Translations under genes and position numbers: made by a program
Assembly: GCA_002205965.3 (NCBI GenBank)
Contig: NADL03000596.1
Location: 2,232,001-2,296,000, forward strand
Origin: Kappaphycus alvarezii
Taxonomy: Eukaryota; Rhodophyta; Florideophyceae; Gigartinales; Solieriaceae
Direction of reading: 5' to 3'
DNA length: 64,000 nt
Part shown: one piece after another, positions 33,677 through 44,003 of the stretch
Layout of the letters: the number at the start of each line of letters is the position of its first letter
Numbering within the stretch: position 1 is the stretch's first letter
The notes under the pieces: generated by a model
What the model was told of the DNA's origin: nothing
What the model saw: the letters and a program-made list of their open reading frames with translations, nothing else
Database searches by the model: none

Positions 33677-34711
33677 TACAAAATAGATTCCCCTGCTAGA
33701 AGTGTCAGACGACGAAGTAAACTACCCCATCATTCCCCCTCACAAGGGCATGCAGACACAGTACTGGGGAGGAAGTACGCTCCCTAAAAGGCCGTGTTGA
33801 GGCCAGCCATGCGGCATCAAGCATGCCGCATTGGATACGACGGCTGCTGCAGCGTGCCTTTGCATAAAACCCCGTGACGGAGACGGCGTGTAAGAATCTG
33901 ACGGGCTTGCATTCCTCTCAAGCAGAAGGAAAAGCACATATAGAAGTCGTGGATCTCCTCGTGCGGGTGGTTGTTACGTCGCGCTGCGGCATGGGTGGCG
34001 AGATGGCGGAAGAACTTGGAACTTCCGTCGCCTACCGCCACGTAGACGTCAATACCGACAAGGAGGAGGAGGATATTGTGGCGACGGCAGAATTCGCTAT
34101 AGTGCTGGCCTTACAACGGCCTTGCGAGGTCGTCCCGCATGACTCTGCCTCCTTTTAAGACTCTCTAATAGACAGACCTGCCCCCCCTGGTCTCGGAACA
34201 TAGCCGTCCTACATCTCTAATCAGTAAGGCACTCCAAATTTCCCCGCTCGTAATGCGCATATATTGACTTAGCGCCCTCGGGGACCCGAGACTGGAGTGA
34301 GGATGTGCCACTGTGACATCTAGAGCGATATCATGGTGATCGAGACCGTTAGCACTTGGAATTTACAGGTCAATTCGGAGGTATGCAAGTAAGACTACCT
34401 TCTCCGGGTCGCTCCCCCGTCGTGCACAATGGAATGATCCGATTACTTCGACCACATGAAGGAATAAGCAATAAGAACGCTGACCGGAGGCGCCCTCAAC
34501 GTTGCAATCTTTAGGGAGCCACAACTTCCGCTCAAACCTTTTGAGGGCAACAAGCCAGCACTCGGGGTCAGCCTTACCTCAGCCAGGGACATCATCACAG
34601 CCCCCTTCCTCGCTTCTAGCTCCCAAACAAACAAGCTATGTGAGGGGGGAATGATGGGATAGCTCACTTCGTCGTCTGATACTTCTAGCGGGGGAATCTA
34701 AACGGAGTTTG
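33576..34711. mobile_element. 1.14-kb segment bounded by 71-bp inverted repeats
   Basis: Bases 33576-33646 and 34641-34711 are inverse copies (CAAACTCCGTTTAGATTCCC at the outer ends) with about 10% difference. A third, direct copy lies at 33684-33742. Between them are a minus-strand QRHAAAAVVSNAAC end of a non-LTR element (about 33780-33860) and a plus-strand subfamily-1 tail (34125-34248). No transposase is visible. It could be a non-autonomous DNA element or merely three insertions of one short repeat. Confidence 0.5.
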
Positions 34712-35420
34712 GAAGCGATGCCTGCCGTCTGCAGTGAACGACTTGGCGAATTACCCAAAGGACAAAACGGAATTCACCCTATGGAATTCAGCTTTCCGCC
34801 CTATCGACGGGCTTCCTTTCAGTATTCTTTGCTCCAATCCCCCACCACAAAAGAAACTCACTAACGCCGTCCATGCCGCAGTGTATGAAGAGCTTCCCTT
34901 AGGTGATTGCCGCACACAAGCCGTCCTGGCCGCAGTGAGTTTCCTGGGAGTGAGTCCACTGCCCTCCCACGGCAGGTAGGAGGACTTCAATTAGCACCCA
35001 ACACTTCTCTAACATCGACTATATCTTCAAAGAGTAAACCGGAAAAGTGGTGGTCTGGAACCTTGCATCCGGCCGGAGCTGGGCCGCTGGGGAAGTTCAG
35101 GGACTGGCGGTGCAAATTGCCTCTGAGGTTTCTCACCTTGTCACAGTATTCCCAACTCCTCTGGGCATTCGGAGTCCCCCGCGCTACGAATGGACATTTA
35201 CATACCCGCTGCATACGGGCTTCACAGTTCCGATATCGCCGTCGACGTTACTGTTGCCCACCCCTCCGCACGCCGCCACATCTCGCCAAGTACGGTTACC
35301 GCAGGCGCTGCCGCAACACTCGCAGAGCGCGAGAAACATCGTCATTACGGCACTTACTGCAACCAAAACGATATCCTCCTCTCCCCCGTCGGGATTGATA
35401 TTTATGGCCCGCATCCGTAG
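34470..35420 (+). mobile_element. Non-LTR retrotransposon fragment, interrupted
   Basis: LTGGALNVAIFREPQL and GVSLTSARDII (34475-34610) match the start of the 30.3-kb copy. After the inverted repeat ending at 34711 the match resumes with PFSILCSNPPPQKKLTNAVH (34820-34870). The zinc region is lost, and the end VDVTVAHPSARRH then AATLAEREKHRHYGTYC lies at about 35240-35370. Inactive relic. Confidence 0.7.
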
Positions 35421-36221
35421 TTAATTTATGAATACCCTCCGCACGCTTCTGTGCGACATTGTACAACCAATAAAGATTTACCACCACGTCACAGTATCGT
35501 ACTGCAGGCAATCTCCACTGCATTGTGCTTGGCTTCCAGGCTGGCCTACCAATACGTCTGGGAGGTCAGACTTTCTCTCGCTAGCCTCTGCTCTACCAGC
35601 CGCTGTCGCCGCCAGCCCTCCGGCCCCTGCCCGAGCCTGCACCGCTCGCTACTCAGGCACCTATGACCTGCTGCCACCACTAACACGATCATTCCTCGCC
35701 GCAGTCTACGGCAATCTGTCGTCTCCTAAACTTGGTGTTTACGCCAAAAACGCCCCTGCTGCCTCACCTAGTAATGCTCTCTCCATCCTAGGTAGGGTGC
35801 AATAGAGGAAATAAGAGAGGCTGGAAGAAGACAATTACTGCTGCAACTCACGCGGCCTCGTTCTTTGTCACTATGGGAACAATGATGATGGGCACACGGC
35901 CCTGCCTCCCCATGGTGGGACTGCAGGCTTGCCTTTACCCCGAGGACTTTACTTAAGCTCCTCATTTCAACTTTGGCGTCCTTTTTCCCTTTCAATTAAA
36001 CGACGTACACTACCTAACACAGCAAACACCCTTTCGGGATCTAACCATACTGTACATCACAGCAGAAGCTGTTCGTTACAACACGGTCCCATGAAGTTAG
36101 CGTTAGCGTTAAGTAACTTCAGTTAGATAAAGTTACAGATTCTGCGGGCCTTAGCATTCAAATCTCGCTGACCAGCGCTGGCTGGAAAGTCTTCTAAGAG
36201 CCAGGGGAGATCTTCAACCAC
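35421..36221. other. Spacer with a dispersed 98-bp repeat
   Basis: An Ala/Pro-rich 125-codon frame (35428-35805) has no known domain. A 98-bp repeat (35842-35939) also occurs at 41384-41481. Nothing else supported. Confidence 0.4.
35842..35939 (+). repeat. 98-bp direct repeat, copy 1
   Basis: This is about 94% identical to 41384-41481 and in the same orientation. The two copies bracket the opposed gypsy halves (36.2-41.4 kb). Confidence 0.8.
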
Positions 36222-36569
36222 TCAGCTCAGTGGCTCCCAGGTTTGATTGACGGCATTCGCCAAACCTTGCCATTCAACTAAGATCTCAATTTGCCCGTTT
36301 TGAGTGCGAATACGACGCAACTCCTTTGCGCTCTGATACGTTGTCTCAGAGTGCTCTGCATATTCCAATAGCTGGGGGCCAACAGCTTCATTCTTTAGCG
36401 CTGCTCTACAAAAATTAATCCTGCGCACATGTGCCTGTTCGACTCTTCCTTCCAGTAGATCCTTAGCATCATAAAACCATGTGGATTGTGTTCCAAGGAT
36501 TTGTCAGGGACGCCTCCACCGGAATTGCAGTTTATGTCAGTGCTTTTGAGCCTTGCGTACTAGCACGTA
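36222..36569 (-). pseudogene. Ty3/gypsy integrase C-terminus with chromodomain-like end
   Basis: Read on the minus strand from the solo LTR, the frame gives DYVLVRKAQKH, two in-frame stops, then FYDAKDLLEGRVEQAHVRRI and the chromodomain-like end IEILVEWQGL...QTWEPL. It continues, in frame, the integrase that stops at 38094 on the other side of the LTR. Chromodomains at this place direct chromovirus integration; the two stops show it is dead. Confidence 0.8.
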
Positions 36570-36574
36570 GTCCC
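36570..36574 (+). other. Target-site duplication GTCCC, left copy
   Basis: The five bases directly before the LTR are identical to those directly after it (38097-38101). Five bases is the usual length for Ty3/gypsy integration. Confidence 0.85.
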
Positions 36575-36916
36575 TGTTAGGCACAGATTTTTTTTGTCGC
36601 CGTCATCTACAGGCCTATAGTTTACTGTACTACCTCTCCTTGTCCAAATTTGCTTATAGTTCCGGTCCTTCCTCGTCCTCCTGAACCTCGCTTATCATTA
36701 CTGCGGTCCTCTCCACATTTACTTCCATTTTATCTAGATATTCTTATACTGTATCTACCCCTCTGAATCGATCCTGAATCAAGTTCTTTTCCCTTTTTGC
36801 TTACCTTTTCCTCCAAATTCGTTTTTTTGAGAAAAAGATCGCAAATGCACTACTACAAAAATTCCTTGCAGATTTGTTTTACCTATTTCTAATCTATAGA
36901 ACCTGCCCCGGGAGCC

Positions 36917-36924
36917 TATTTAAA
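36917..36924 (+). promoter_or_regulatory. TATTTAAA box upstream of the LTR ORF
   Basis: It lies 109 bases before the ATG and is conserved at 63405-63412 (-) in the second LTR with the flanking CCGGG...GCC context. It is a candidate core promoter for the LTR-encoded protein. Confidence 0.5.
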
Positions 36925-37032
36925 CCCCTTTATTCCAAGTTTTAAACGTCCCCGATCATTTTGCTAATCACACCTCTCCCCCCACACACCCGAAACACCC
37001 TCCATTACCTCCCATTCCCCAAACCTACCAAA

Positions 37033-37653
37033 ATGACCAATCTACGCCCCTCGAAAATCATTTCCAAAAATCGCCATCCCCGCCCCCTAAACTCTATTCC
37101 CCTACTCCCTTTCGGACCTACTGACCGCGAGGACTACCTGCGCCGGCAAACCAAGAAAAAGGTCATCGAATTCGTGCGTCGCCTCTTTGTCGAGGATGAG
37201 GCGGAGGAGATAGGTAAGGGGCGGGAGTTGGACATCGAGGAGGGAGCTGGGGAGACCTCGGAGGAGTGGGTAGCCCCTGGATTGGCCTATGAGGTTAATA
37301 ACGAGGAGGACGGGGAGGATGAGGTTGAAGAGGAGGATAAGGATGAGGTTGAAGAGGAGGATGAGGATGAGGATGAGGATGAAGAGGAGGAAGAGGAGGA
37401 TGACGAGGACGAGGATGAGTTGGAGGAGGGAAATGGGGGCATGGAAAGTGTTGTACTGGTGGGGCCTGGACTGGAGAGTATGGATCAAGTGGTGCCGACG
37501 CTGGAACCGGACGGAGATATCTTTGGTAGTTTAGATATCTCCCAGGAGGGAATAGAGAGCTGTGAGCCATTCGCAGATATTTGTGGGGACTGCTTGGACA
37601 GCATGGATATTTTAGAGGAGTTGTTTGGATCTGATTTAGAGAATGGGAAATAA
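37033..37653 (+). CDS. LTR-encoded basic/acidic protein, copy A
   Basis: This is a 206-codon frame entirely inside the solo LTR, in the LTR's own sense direction. Residues 1-50 are basic and Pro-containing (KNRHPRPLNSIPLLPFGP), followed by LRRQTKKKVIEFVRRLF, a likely amphipathic basic helix. The middle is a long Glu/Asp tract. The end is acidic with bulky hydrophobics (DSMDILEELFGSDL), like acidic activation domains. Copy B at 62688-63296 is collinear; differences outside the acid tract are often conservative (V/L, V/I, E/D). No match to gag, pol or env is apparent. The nearest conceptual parallel is the U3-encoded ORF of mouse mammary tumour virus. Nuclear, regulatory function is inference only. 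Confidence 0.65.
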   Translation: MTNLRPSKIISKNRHPRPLNSIPLLPFGPTDREDYLRRQTKKKVIEFVRRLFVEDEAEEIGKGRELDIEEGAGETSEEWVAPGLAYEVNNEEDGEDEVEEEDKDEVEEEDEDEDEDEEEEEEDDEDEDELEEGNGGMESVVLVGPGLESMDQVVPTLEPDGDIFGSLDISQEGIESCEPFADICGDCLDSMDILEELFGSDLENGK

Positions 37654-37781
37654 GAGGACCTCATTGATTGTTAGTTTCTTAAGTATCTTCTGTTTAGAGT
37701 ATGTCATCCGCACAAATTTTTTCTGCGCATTTCCTGGTACCTTCTGTAGTTTTGTTCGGACTTTAGGGGTAGCCAAAAGTC

Positions 37782-37789
37782 TATATAAG
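37782..37789 (+). promoter_or_regulatory. Conserved TATATAAG box in the LTR
   Basis: It sits 129 bases after the ORF stop and is present at 62540-62547 (-) in the other LTR. It is the best candidate for the promoter of the genomic RNA, which would place R-U5 in the last 280 bases. Confidence 0.6.
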
Positions 37790-38093
37790 CTGAGTAAACC
37801 GCTTCCTCATGGAGAGGGCAAGCAAGTTGGCAGGAAGCTTCAAGCTCAGTCCCAAATAGTTAGGAAGTTGAGAGTCAACTTCAGACTCAAGAAGCATTTA
37901 TTTTACCCTAGTCACTAAGCATAGGTGGTAGACCCTGCCCCTTCCATACTTGCTTGTAGCCCATTCAACTGTCTTCCCTATCCACTCCTTTTCGTTCGTT
38001 CAACTATACCACGGTAGCACTTTTGTCGCTTGCAACACCTCCTTCTTGGGGTAGTTGGTTCTGAATATCTCTTCTCCCGACGATTTACCCCTA

Positions 38094-38927
38094 TCAGTCC
38101 CCTTCACCAAACGTGACTGGGCTCACATTTGTACGTTCATTGTGCCTGGCAATGGGCTCTTTTCGACGCGCGGACACTTTCTCGCTCACATCTCTATGCA
38201 TGCTGTCCAGTGCAATCTGTGTTTGCTCTATCTGCACTAGTTGCCTTGCGCGGACTTCTGAGAGCGTAGGGAGGTCCTTGTACCTCTCCATAGGCATAGC
38301 ATGGAGTAGCGGCCTAATAGGCCTATGTCCCGTGAATACCTCCAACGGTGAGCGATAAACTCCTGTAACACCCTCACGCAGTCCTAGACGCTTCAGCGGC
38401 GCCTGGTTCAAGATGCTCTGCACGCACTCCGTAACAGCAGTCCAATCCTTTGCATCAAGGCGAAACTCATTTGATACGGCGAGGCACCCACGTTTTACTT
38501 CTCGGCACACTCTCTTGACTGTCCCATTGGCCCACGGAGAGTACGCAGTAGTGAAGTGATGGCTAATTTTGAGCACCTCGGCTATAAGTTTGAACAGCTT
38601 ATTCCTATAATGGGTCCCCTGGTCTGATACCATGAACTCCATCATTACGAAGGTCGCAATCCAAGTACACAGTACGTCAGCAGCAGTTTCACTCGAGGCT
38701 GCAGTCGTGGGCCAAATCCAAGTGAATGAACTGAGGTAATCCGTAATGGGTAGTACATACTGTAGATCTCCTGCACTCTCGCCCATATACAGAAAGCCGA
38801 AATGTATCACCTCATTCGGCCTTTCACCGTGCAGCCTTGAGCCTAAAGGATGTGTAACGGTCTTCTCTGTACAAGTCAATAGAATCTGCAAGCAACCCTG
38901 TACAAAGTCGCGTACATCTGCCGTCAT
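38094..38927 (-). pseudogene. Ty3/gypsy integrase core, interrupted and catalytically lost
   Basis: The frame covers the rve core: NEVIHFGFLYMGES, YVLPITDYLSSFTWIWP, EFMVSDQGTHYRNKLF, HHFTTAYSPWANGTVKRV. In this family the first Asp lies in HFDF; here it is Gly. The catalytic Glu is expected at the Lys in NGTVKRV. Only the middle Asp remains. The frame ends at the solo LTR and resumes beyond it (36569 downwards). Upstream fragments of RNase H and linker run to about 39505. Confidence 0.85.
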
Positions 38928-39505
38928 TCCTTGCCAGGTAAAGTTCTCAAGAAGTATACTTTCGGTCCCATCTATCCCCGGTGTCCGACACTTCCGCAGT
39001 GTGGTAGGATGAGTATCTTTAGCTTCAGTTCGGTACCCGTCGCTGAGATCTAGATTAATGAACCATCATACAGCAACTCGCCCTTACCCTTCCTCAAGCG
39101 GGACGGTGCGTCGTGCTTGAACTGCATATGCCTGAGCTCCTCCATGCTTGGCCATTCCACTTTGTCTGCGGACGGCGACACCTGGGCTGCAGTCTGTACT
39201 AGACTGAAAACTTTGTTAGTGCTGAGGTTTTGTTTTCTATACCCCCTCGTCCACCTAGTGAGTATATCCGCGAAAACGTTCTCATGCCCGGAAATTGCTC
39301 AATATTGTACTCAAAATTAGAGAGGAACAAAGACCGCTGCACCTTCGCCACAATGTGCTGGCTAATAGAAGGCTGCATCGCATATGGCGCAATCAAGAAT
39401 CAGTAGATTCCGATGGTCGGTAAACACATGAACGGGGTACTCGTCCATGAAAAGACAATCTAACTTATCGAACGTCTTGACAATTGCAAATCCTTCCCGC
39501 TCATA
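38928..39505 (-). mobile_element. Ty3/gypsy RNase H end and linker, decayed
   Basis: The minus strand reads YEREGFAIVKTFDKLDCLF and VHVFTDHRNLL (RNase H) from about 39505, then NVFADILTRWTRGYRK near 39240, then a degraded connection into the integrase. The match to gypsy sequence stops at about 39505, where the opposite-strand copy begins soon after. Confidence 0.7.
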
Positions 39506-39559
39506 AATGATCCAGTTACATTGTAATTTATGTTTCTAGAAACCGACCACGATATTGAT

Positions 39560-41379
39560 GTACTATGACGGACATTAATTTGATTACAGCTAAGATTTTC
39601 CGTCACATTAAGGAAGCAGTGCCTTCTCGTCAGTTGAGAGAGATGTCCCCATCGGAGTCGTATCAGGGTATTGATAAGGATTCCGATGCGATCATGTGTA
39701 CAAATGAGATGAAATTGGACGTAAAGCCCCGCATCAGGCATGGAACTAAGCTACTGCTACGGTGCATGGTGTGGAAGGTGGGAGAAGCGGCAATTGATGG
39801 GTCATTATTGGCAGGGAGGTGTTGCAGTCTATCGGATGTGACGACATGGCCATTTTAGTAGCAAATTGCGACCAAAATGATGGGATAGTTGATATACCTG
39901 ATGCGTTATCTCAGGACGCAAAGAAGAGGCAATCGCAGAATGCGGGACTTATTCGGGCACTGAAGCATGATGGAGTACTCCACAGTAATGACTCTGAGGG
40001 CGACGATGGCTTAGATGAGTCTCGCGTCTACATTGATCTGGGAGACACTGAGCCTGAGGTCATAGAACAGGAGTTGCAGGGCTTAGTTAAGGAAGCAAGC
40101 GATAATGACACTTCGGCTGAGGGTTTGGAGACGCTATCAGGTATGATTAATGGGTTCAAGTCAATTTTCGATTGAGGCTGGGGAAATCCGACCCACCCCG
40201 ACTGCCGCCAATGATGATCAAATTAGATCCTGACAAGCGGCTGGTGAAAGCCAAGGCGCGTCGGTAACCGGCGCCACAACTGGCTTTACTACAAGCGTAC
40301 ACAGCTAAACTAGTGGAGCTTGGGATATTCATCCCAAACTCCCATGCAGACTGGCAAACAGAACCGCTGTTGGTGCCGAAGACGGGCTCCAAGGCTATGT
40401 TCCGCTGTGCGGTCGATTTTCGACCTCTTAATGCTGCTACGATTAAGCAGTCGTGGCCGATGCCATATCTGGACTCGGAAACACAGGACTTTGCCGGTAG
40501 TCGGTGCTTCGTCGTGATAGACTTTGTGCACGGCTATTGGCAGTTGCCACTACACCCTGAATCTTACGGTGCATGTGGAGCGGTGTGCCCGGATGGGACC
40601 CATTCATCTACTAGATAATTCCTGGATTGACTAATGCTGCAAAACATTTCTAATCGATAGTGGAAACGATTTTAAGGGGCTCCGGGCTAATGAAAAAGCA
40701 TGGATAGACGACTTCAATCTGAATGCTGAGAGCGAGGATAAGTTGCTCAGTGTGTTGCGTTGGTTCTTTGAGATATGCAAGGAGTATGGGCTACTACTGT
40801 CAGCCAAGAAGAGCCACTTCTTTGCTAAAGAAATAAGGTGGTGCTGTAGATGGGTAAATTTGGACGGGTATACGATGGATCCAGCGAGGGTGGAGGGACT
40901 CCGCGACATGCATGAGCCAAAGACAGCCGATGAGTTGCGTGAATTCATTCACTGCTGTCGGTAGATGGCAACAGCTATCCCTGACTTTCAAAAACGGATT
41001 GTTCCGTTGGCAGCCGTCCTCGTGAGGGCCTATGAGAAGGCCGGCCGGAGGGAGAAGCGCGCTGTTAAGGGCATTGCATTACGCTCACTGTCCTGGGGCC
41101 GTGAGGAGACGCAAGCGTTCTGTGTTATTCAGGACAGTCTTTGTAATGCCATTTATATGTCTTACTCCCAGAAAAGGAATATCATATGTGTGTTCACGGA
41201 TGCCTCGGACAACTACTGGTCAGGAGTGGTCACCCAGGCAGATCCTAAAACGTTGAAGAGGCCGTTCAATCAGCAAGAGCGCAAGCCGCTTGCATTTCTA
41301 GGTGGTTCCTTTAAGGGAGCCCAATGTAAATGGAGCACTTATGAGCAGGAATGATTCGCGATTGTCAAGACGTTCGATA
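39560..41379 (+). mobile_element. Ty3/gypsy protease-RT-RNase H part, plus strand, decayed
   Basis: Order: end of a retropepsin-like domain (GREVLQSIGCDDMAIL near 39815-39860), acidic linker, RT start (LLVPKTGSKAMFRCAVDFRP, FVVIDFVHGYWQLPLHP), a damaged palm (WIDDFNLNAESEDKLL, where the YxDD box would be), thumb (YGLLLSAKKSHFFAKEIRW) and the start of RNase H (ICVFTDASDNYWSGVV). It ends STYEQE-stop-FAIVKTFD at 41379. That is the same protein position at which the minus-strand fragment begins, with about 40 bases of overlap that differ at 4-5 positions. Confidence 0.78.
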
Positions 41380-41383
41380 ATAT

Positions 41384-41481
41384 TGCAACTCACGCGGCTT
41401 CGTTCTTTGTCACTATGGGAACAGTGATGATGGGCACACGGCTCTGCCTCCCCATGGTGGGACCGCAGGCCTGCCTTTACT
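41384..41481 (+). repeat. 98-bp direct repeat, copy 2
   Basis: See 35842-35939. It begins a few bases after the break in the RNase H frame, so the repeat border and the gypsy break nearly coincide. Confidence 0.8.
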
Positions 41482-43425
41482 CCCGAAATATGACCCGAAA
41501 TATGGGGGGTATTTCTGCGTGAAGATAGGTAAGGGTTTGGTGGAGAGCGATCTGGAGTGATGGGAAGGTGAGGGAGAGTGTTGGTGCAGGTGGTGAGTAA
41601 GGGATTTGAGGGCTTTGGCTGTGTGATGTGAGCCGAGTTGGCAGGGGAGTGGTGAATTTCAAGGGGAGTGAAGCCTGCAGTACTTGTCGTATAGAATAAG
41701 AGAGGAGGCTTTGTGATGACTACTGTATATGGGGATTTAAAGAGTTTTTTGAGTCAATCTTCGTCGCGTAAAGCCATCCCCTTGCCCTGAGGGCAATAAT
41801 TGTTCAGTGAGGTGTGCAACAAAAAATTAAAAAATTTGTAAAGATACAAAACTGGACCATGAGGACAAGGGCTGAGCAGAATACCTGAAAGGGCGAAAAA
41901 CAGTGCGTACTGACCAGTGGCGTGCAATCTTCTCGGGGAATCGCCAATGTTCTTGCAACTGTACCCTGCCACAGTAGTGCCACCCCCGCCACTTATCTGT
42001 TACTTTCTGATTCACCCACCGCATCTCACGTACCACCGTCCCCTCTCCCCACACCCACCCCACCCCCTCATCTTTTCAGTTCCTCACTATCCCCCATTCC
42101 CTAACTAACTTCCCATTTTCTCACCAGAAACGCTGAACTCGTGACTGATTTCTAAAAGAAGCTTTTTGGGTGGTGCATACTGCACATCACTGTATAAGAG
42201 AGTTCCTATTGTAAAAACGCAGGGCACTAGCGTCCCGGGAATGTATTCTGTAATAGGTGTGCTATCAATGGGAAACTGGCGGTCTAAAATTTGTCATGTT
42301 CCATAATTTACGTAGTTGAACATACACCAGGGCACTACATTCCGGTCTTTTCATATTCCGCTGTAGTACGGCACACAGACGGTAGCATCTCGTGATCTCG
42401 TATTTTAGGGACCCATCCAAGATGTTTTGTGTCAGACGGGACTCGAGTGTCTCAGAGATGATTTAGATTGTCATTGCGGATGAGGCGAGAGTGTCTTAGA
42501 TTTGACCAACATTGTCCGTGGAGAAGGGACCCTCGCGTCCCAGAATTGATTCATACTTTGCCATTTTCCATGTCCTTACGGGTTCTTTTTACCTCTTTCC
42601 CTTTCCCATATACAAATAACAAGAACTCCGTGTGGCTTCTTCAGGCGCTGGTATGTAAGCCTCTTTTCAAATTGTAACGCATATGGGCTCACTCGCACAA
42701 GTTCCCGGAGAGGCCCCGCACCCACAATCCACTGAAAGATGTGCATCTGGAAAGTGCAATGTTTATCATACCTGAAGGTCTCTATTTCAGATCACGGCTG
42801 AATTGCTGTGCCACCCTTAGTAATTAAATTCCCTGTGACTTATGAATCGTCACTTCGTACCCAGGATAACGGGGAATTGCAGTCGAGATGCGAAAATTTC
42901 AGCACGTCTACCAAGATCAGAATGTGATACAGGGTATTGAGAAATGTCGGACCCTAATTCAGTGGAGGTAGGAGTGCACATAATCACCACTGGAAGACCC
43001 CTTCAATGACGAAGCTATTGATTATGCATTGACTCCCCGGTGAACATACGCCAAACTTCCGAGTTAAGATCAAGAGACAGCTAACTTTCAAAGTCAGTAT
43101 GTTCTTCGCCGCACGGTGAAGCCTCCTCTTGACATTGTCAGTGCGAAATTTTTAACAGTGAACAACATTGGATACGTACTTTAGACTTGGAAGGCGTGAT
43201 ATTATGGAATTGTTAATGTTGCGCACCTAACGAACGTACAGACACAGTCGACTGCGAATTCGAAAGTCGGCATTACTAATACACCTCGAAGTCACCCGAT
43301 TCAAGTCTTCATCGGTTACTAAACCAATGCAAACTCACTCCAGAAGACAAAAAAAGATAGGTCGGATTTCTGACGTTAGTCACTATTCATTACTACCGTG
43401 ATACCAGGTACGAACGTCCCAAATG
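41482..43425. other. AT-richer non-coding stretch, nothing recognised
   Basis: Nearly 2 kb with only short frames lacking motifs. Base composition becomes noticeably AT-richer than the gene island and stays so to about 49.6 kb. I see no element ends, RNA gene or host gene. Confidence 0.4.
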
Positions 43426-44003
43426 TCAAGTACCAGGCTTCCGAATAGAAACATTGTCTTTTTCCTCTCCTATTACATCATCCTGCTGAATAGCTTCCAG
43501 TTGAAACGTATCTCCCGAGAAAATAACTTGTCGACCTGCAAACGGCAGCACTGCACTTTGATCACAGGGAGCAACTTTCCTTAGCTCCCAACCAATGGAG
43601 TCTATAACACGAGAGCTCAGCAGAGTACAATCGTTAATTGCGAGAAAACTCATATTTCTAATTTGAGACGATCGCTTCTCACTTCGACGCGTGAAATGTG
43701 ACAGCTCTTCATTCCGAATTGTCCAGTGAGGAGGGGCACCGAACATAGAGTGGATATTATATCCCAAAATTCGCTTGGCCGCGGTATTCGATAGCGCACA
43801 TACAGCGACAACAGGGAACTGTTCAAGTCGCTTTAGAGAGTCATTCAGTATTTGTCTCAATACGTACGTCTTCTCGATACCAGCACCACCGCATGGAGCT
43901 AAAGAAGTTTCGTTCCATGCCAATGCAAGTTTCCTCTCTTGTATCGGTTCAAAGCATTCATCACTCGTTGCAATGCTATCCGCTTTAGCTGCTCTCTGTT
44001 GAC
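43426..44003 (-). pseudogene. Pif1-like DNA helicase fragment
   Basis: An ORF of 165 codons, open upstream to about 44003, shows superfamily-1B helicase motifs in order: degenerate Walker A GGAGIEKTYVL (GGAGTGKT expected), motif Ia SNTAAKRILGYNIHSMFG, Walker B-like FLAINDCTLLSS (DE expected) and motif III GRQVIFSGDTFQLEAI (GDxxQLPP). This resembles Pif1 and helicases carried by large transposons. The later motifs (IV-VI) are missing and key residues of motifs I and II are changed, so it is unlikely to be active. It lies downstream, same strand, of the transposase-like ORFs. Confidence 0.7.

Larger units (their letters stand above)
36575..38096 (+). mobile_element. Solo LTR (1,522 bp) of a Ty3/gypsy element
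   Basis: The segment begins TGTTAG and ends CTATCA, is flanked by GTCCC duplications, and matches in full the LTR at 62234-63767 in opposite orientation. It interrupts an older minus-strand gypsy integrase gene precisely between Asp and Tyr codons of GDYVLV. Inside are a TATTTAAA box (36917-36924), a 206-codon ORF (37033-37653), a second, classical box TATATAAG (37782-37789) and about 300 bases to the end. If the second box drives the genomic RNA, the ORF is in U3. Internal element sequence was lost, presumably by LTR-LTR recombination. Confidence 0.9.

Noticed and set aside
37102..37488. Leu/Ile-rich antisense ORF that looks like membrane helices, and its twin at 62841-63233
   Set aside because: The hydrophobicity is the complement of the GAG/GAT acidic tract of the LTR ORF, not a membrane protein.
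43426..44003. A functional host Pif1 helicase
   Set aside because: Walker A and B are degenerate, the C-terminal motifs are missing and the neighbours are transposon-like.
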